From Epiperipatus broadwayi (taxonomy: Eukaryota; Onychophora; Udeonychophora; Euonychophora; Peripatidae): a DNA stretch of 64,000 bases. The stretch spans positions 4,465,576-4,529,575 of the forward strand of contig JAQFVV010000036.1 of assembly GCA_028023455.1 (NCBI GenBank), given 5' to 3'. The translations under genes and the position numbers were made by a program. This document shows positions 60,166 through 64,000 of this stretch, in pieces. The number at the start of each line of letters is the position of its first letter. The stretch's first letter is position 1. The notes under the pieces were generated by a model. It was not told where the DNA came from and did no database searches. It saw only the letters and a list, made by a program, of their open reading frames with translations.

Positions 60166-60822
60166 GATATTATATAAAACTATTTTAAAATAACAATATA
60201 TGTTGAAGATTAATGGTTAAGGAGGTAACAGATATCTTATTTTATAAATAACTATAAGGATACATTAAAAGAAAAAGCAATCTTTTTTTTTAAATAAGAT
60301 AAAAAAAATGTAAAAAGTAAGAAATGAAAACCAAAGATTTTCAAATAAACAATTTAGTAAACATTTGAATTCTGTACATTGATTTAAAATATAATTAATA
60401 ACAAACGGCATATAACTATTAAATGATAAGAAAAATTAATAATGAGAATAAAAATTTAATTGAAACCTACAAATAGTAAAAATAAATAATAATAAATCTA
60501 AGAAGATATAAAAAACTTCAAAAATGATATAATCATTGTAGATATTCTTTAAAAAGTAGATAAGAAGTAGAATGTTTTTAGCAAATCTAAATATATAATG
60601 TTAAAGTAATAAAGATATACTAGGTATATTGAATAGAACATTGCCGTATTAATTAAAAATGAACAAATTATAATTTTTAAACTTATCTCTATGTAAGACT
60701 TTTACTGAGATCTTTAATATATTAAAATATTGACATTAAGCCAATTGAAAGTCTAAGCTAAATTTAAAATAAACCACTAAACATCATATGATCACCATTC
60801 TCTATGCTTACCCAAACTGTTT

Positions 60823-61118
60823 ACACAGAGAATAAATCTCCATGCAGTAGCGCCACTCACAGCAAGTCAGAGTAATCAATGAATGCAATAAGGTTTGTGC
60901 ATAAAATTCCAATCTAGTGCATACTCATCCAATATCTAGATGTTGTGCTCTCAGATACAAAGCTCCTCACTGATGAAAGCTACAAGCTAAAAACGAGTCT
61001 GGCAATATTGGATGAGTAAGCACTAGATTGGAATTTTATGCACAAACCTTCTTGGATCTATTGATTACTCTGGCTTCCACTGAGTGGTGTTACTGTTTGG
61101 AGAGTTTAGCCTCTGTGT
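60823..61118. mobile_element. Foldback element of the hammerhead-like family
   Basis: Arms about 60823-60934 and 61005-61118 are inverted copies (ACACAGAG.../...CTCTGTGT, GCATAAAATTCCAATCTAGTGC/GCACTAGATTGGAATTTTATGC). The loop contains CTGATGA (60970-60976), AGCT-ACA-AGCT (60978-60988) and AAAAAC, a ribozyme-like core with GAAA decayed. Related to 17.6, 26.7 and 27.0 kb. Confidence 0.75.
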
Positions 61119-61384
61119 AAATTTTAAATAGTCGTAACCTCTAGATTATATTATATATATATATATTAAAAGAAGTTATAAAATAACTAAGATGTATTTC
61201 ATAGAAAATGATTTTATTTTTTCATATTTTTAAAATAATTTTATGGAAAATATATTATAAATTTAAATTACAATTAAAAGGGAAAAAAAATATAAATAGA
61301 AGTTACTCTAGTAATATAGATTTTTCAGAAGATATGTTTATTTTACCAAATAATTATTAAAAGTCATAAGAAATGTTTAGTAGC

Positions 61385-61640
61385 TTTCACATATAACAAA
61401 TAGGTCTAAAGCTTGATACACACTACAATATTTAAAACTAAAATTGCTGAACACAAGTATACCTATGAAATACCATGTGATTGTAGAAGGACTTATATCA
61501 ATGCAACCATCCATTTCAGTGAAATACATATAATGTAGCAGACAAAGTGCATGAACATATATTTGATTGGATAGAAAAAACTAAACAGAAAGGAAATAAT
61601 AAAATTCATAAGGCAACTCACGTGACAATAAGAAATAAGT
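61385..61640 (+). mobile_element. Possible degraded PLE GIY-YIG fragment
   Basis: Around 61450-61520 the translation LKTKIAEHKYTYEIPCDCRRTYINATIHFS resembles VYEIPC.CG..YIGET of PLE nucleases with YIG changed to YIN. Stops follow and no terminus was found. Confidence 0.45.
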
Positions 61641-62114
61641 TGATAGTCAGTGCAGAATGATATGTCATAATTGTATGAAAATAATTCATTAATCCTGCCC
61701 TTAAAAAACATGGTCAAATTAGGACATTTCAAATAAGTTTATAAAATTACCAATTATTATTGCCTTCCACAGAATAGTCTACTTGAGCAGAGCATTATCT
61801 TAAATTCAATATTCACAAATCTAACTGTCCCATGTTTAATTCACATGCTAGTATTGTCACTAGTCAGCCTAGAAACTCCTATTAAAGAGGATAATAACCC
61901 CAACTGATGCATTGTGATATCTACCAATTTGTAAACTTTATGACTAATAGATAAATATATATGTTTATGTAGTCATTTGTTTAAATAAGGTCAATTCTAG
62001 ATAATGGATACGATTCAACGTATAATTCCATCGCAATGAAATGTAGAACCTCCCAACAAGTTTGAGATAAAATCATGATATGTAGTACAAGCTATTAAAA
62101 CAATAGAGCTTTAT

Positions 62115-63890
62115 TATGACTTTATTATACATTTTAAAAATATTGGGTAATCGTCTGAAATCAGGACAAGGCCACTTGGGGTGTTGTTTATGTGTCAAAA
62201 CACATAAAAATGTCATTCACGGCCGGCCTTATGGCTAATACAACATTTAATATTATATTAACCCATTATGGCAGGCTGCTTTACATGATATTGCACAAAA
62301 ATATTACAGCCTGTTTTATGCTTCGAAACTATTTACGTGTATTTGTTCTATTCAGAGCTGATTACTGTATCGCTTGAGGGTGTTTGAATTTCAAGTTGGT
62401 ACAACTTTTCAAATCTCCGTAATAATGTCCTTTATATTTAAATAATGTTGTTAATTACTAATAATTGTCATATGGTCCCCACCCTTCCCTAAAAAATGTT
62501 AATATGTAAAAAATTGGCAACGTGTATGTTCGAACACGCTTTGACAAAGCTCACGCACTAAGTCACGTTTCAGCATGGAAAATATACGAGACCAATAAAA
62601 GGTCTGAGAAGAACATGCAATTTTTAAACTTTTTAGAATTGCTGAGTACAGAAAGTGTGTGAGATTGTGTCCTTTTTTCAGGCACAGAATGTCCACTTTT
62701 TATTACAGCAATAAAATAATAAATAATTTTAAAAATCCAAAGTTTGAATCCTTTTTTTTTTCATTTCATTAGAAATTGACAAGTATTTGGATTATATTTT
62801 TTGCAGTGGGGTTAAAATAAATGACTATTTTTGTTGACTTTTTGTTAATAATAACAAAGTATGAAATCCCCCCCCCCCCCAAAAAAAAAAAGCAGTTTAT
62901 TGTAGAAGGCCAAAAAAGAAAAAAAAAGGTAATTCAAACTAAATATAAAGAAAAATAAAAAGTGAGAAAAAGTTGTTGGAAAAAAAGTAACTTATTGACT
63001 TTTTGTTACAATTCTTTTTCTGAGTGTGGGGGTGGGGGTTTTAAAACAATTTTTTATTCCCAAAAAAAACACAAAAGTTACTTTTTATTTAATAATAAGA
63101 AAAACAATTTGCTCAACCCCCCCAAAAAAAAGATTGAATAAATTCGAAATAATACCCAAATAATTGCATTATATTTTTTCATCAGGGTTAAAACAAGTGG
63201 GGTTCAAATAAATGACTATTTCTGTTTACTTTTTGTTAATAATAACAGTATGAAAGCCTCCCAAAAATCTGTTTATTGTAGAAGCAAAAAAAAGGCTAAT
63301 TCAAACGAAATATAAATAAAAGTATAAAAAGTGAAAAAAAGTTGTTTAAAAAAAGTAAAATTATTGACTTTATGTTACAATTATTGATCCAAGGGTGGGA
63401 GTGGGGATTTCAAAACAATTTTTGAACCTCTACCAACACAAAAGTTAGTTTTGATTTAAGAAGAAGAAGAAAAACAATTTAGTCAGCCAAAAAAAAAAAA
63501 GGTAGAACAAAGTCAAAACAAGTCCCAAATAATTATCCCATTATATTTTTTCGGCAGAGTTAATTTTTTTTGTCTTGAAACAGTCCAAAGTTTTAAAATT
63601 CAAAAAATTAAATTACCAAAATTTTTTGGATAAAAAAAAATATCAGGTTAAAAAAAACAATGTAAATGAAAATAAAAATTTGTTTGATAAAAAAGAAATT
63701 ATGTTGTAAATGAAATAAAAAATTTGTTTAATCAAAAAAAAAAAAAACATGTTCTATAAAAAAAAAAAAAAAAGTTGTGGCGGCCCAGTAACATTATATT
63801 TGATTGATTTTTGTATAGCATCAATGCCCCAAGTGGCTGTGCCCGTATTTTAGATGATTACCAAGTATTGTTTATACTGATAATAAACAA
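62115..63890. mobile_element. ~1.75-kb element with imperfect inverted ends and internal tandem repeats
   Basis: TTGGGTAATCGTCTGAAAT...GGCCACTTGGGGTGTTG (about 62143-62188) is mirrored by CAATGCCCCAAGTGGC...ATTTTAGATGATTACCAAG (about 63820-63866), with weaker outward extension into TTTATTAT. Inside, a block of about 395 bases starting near 62799 (GTGGGGTTAAAATAAATGACTAT) recurs from about 63196 (GTGGGGTTCAAATAAATGACTAT). No transposase ORF or clear target duplication was found. Confidence 0.55.
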
Positions 63891-64000
63891 AATTGTAACT
63901 ACAGTTTTAACAAATAAAACAATAATTAATAATTTTGGAAAAAATAAATATCCAAAATTAGTATTAAAATCCCTTTCAATATGTCAGACCATTTTATTCA

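Overview
The window looks like gene-poor, strongly AT-rich DNA of a ciliated metazoan (by eye well under one third G+C; not counted). Eukaryotic signs are non-LTR retrotransposons, Penelope-like retroelements (PLEs), tRNA-derived SINEs with poly(A) tails and target-site duplications, foldback elements, very long (GATA)n arrays, and almost no open coding sequence. The species cannot be named from this sequence. A SINE carrying a hammerhead ribozyme recalls the schistosome Sm-alpha repeat, and PLEs with hammerheads are known from flatworms, molluscs, cnidarians and others, so a lophotrochozoan, flatworm or cnidarian is plausible. No tRNA or rRNA gene, CRISPR array, operon or bacterial gene was seen.

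Genes: only two ORFs look like host genes. At 62-379 there is a 105-residue protein resembling ciliary microtubule inner proteins of the FAM166/CIMIP2 type. At 28695-29213 there is a 172-residue Pro/Gln/Met/His-rich protein of unknown function, with a TATA-like box and a CRE (TGACGTCA) upstream. A second CRE with two CCAAT boxes at 18.79-19.00 kb may be a promoter for a gene whose body I cannot see.

Layout: 0-1 kb CIMIP2-like gene and a foldback MITE; 3-8 kb three LINE fragments and a PLE 3' end; 9.3-9.9 kb a (GATA)n array; 11-17 kb no recognisable features; 17.5-22.6 kb a cluster of hammerhead-bearing repeats, a PLE copy with opposed hammerheads, and an RTE 5' region; 23.6-27.9 kb SINEs, RTE remnants and a hammerhead-like family; 28.4-29.3 kb the Pro-rich gene; 30-31.4 kb two PLE endonuclease ends and an RTE 3' end; 35-36.6 kb a degraded RTE; 36.8-37.5, 45-46.6, 49-50.3 and 55.5-56.4 kb the hammerhead-SINE family; 46.7-47.9 kb a retroposed copy with poly(A); 52.5-54.8 kb a PLE fragment beside a tandem/inverted 333-bp element; 57.4-57.7 kb a compound microsatellite; 58.8-61.6 kb a solo PLE terminus, an RTE 3' end, a foldback and a weak PLE fragment; 62.1-63.9 kb a 1.75-kb element with inverted ends.

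The unifying theme is self-cleaving RNA. Hammerhead cores, intact or decayed, occur in at least five unrelated repeat contexts. The most interesting is a tRNA-like SINE whose copies rearrange or truncate very near the predicted ribozyme cleavage site.
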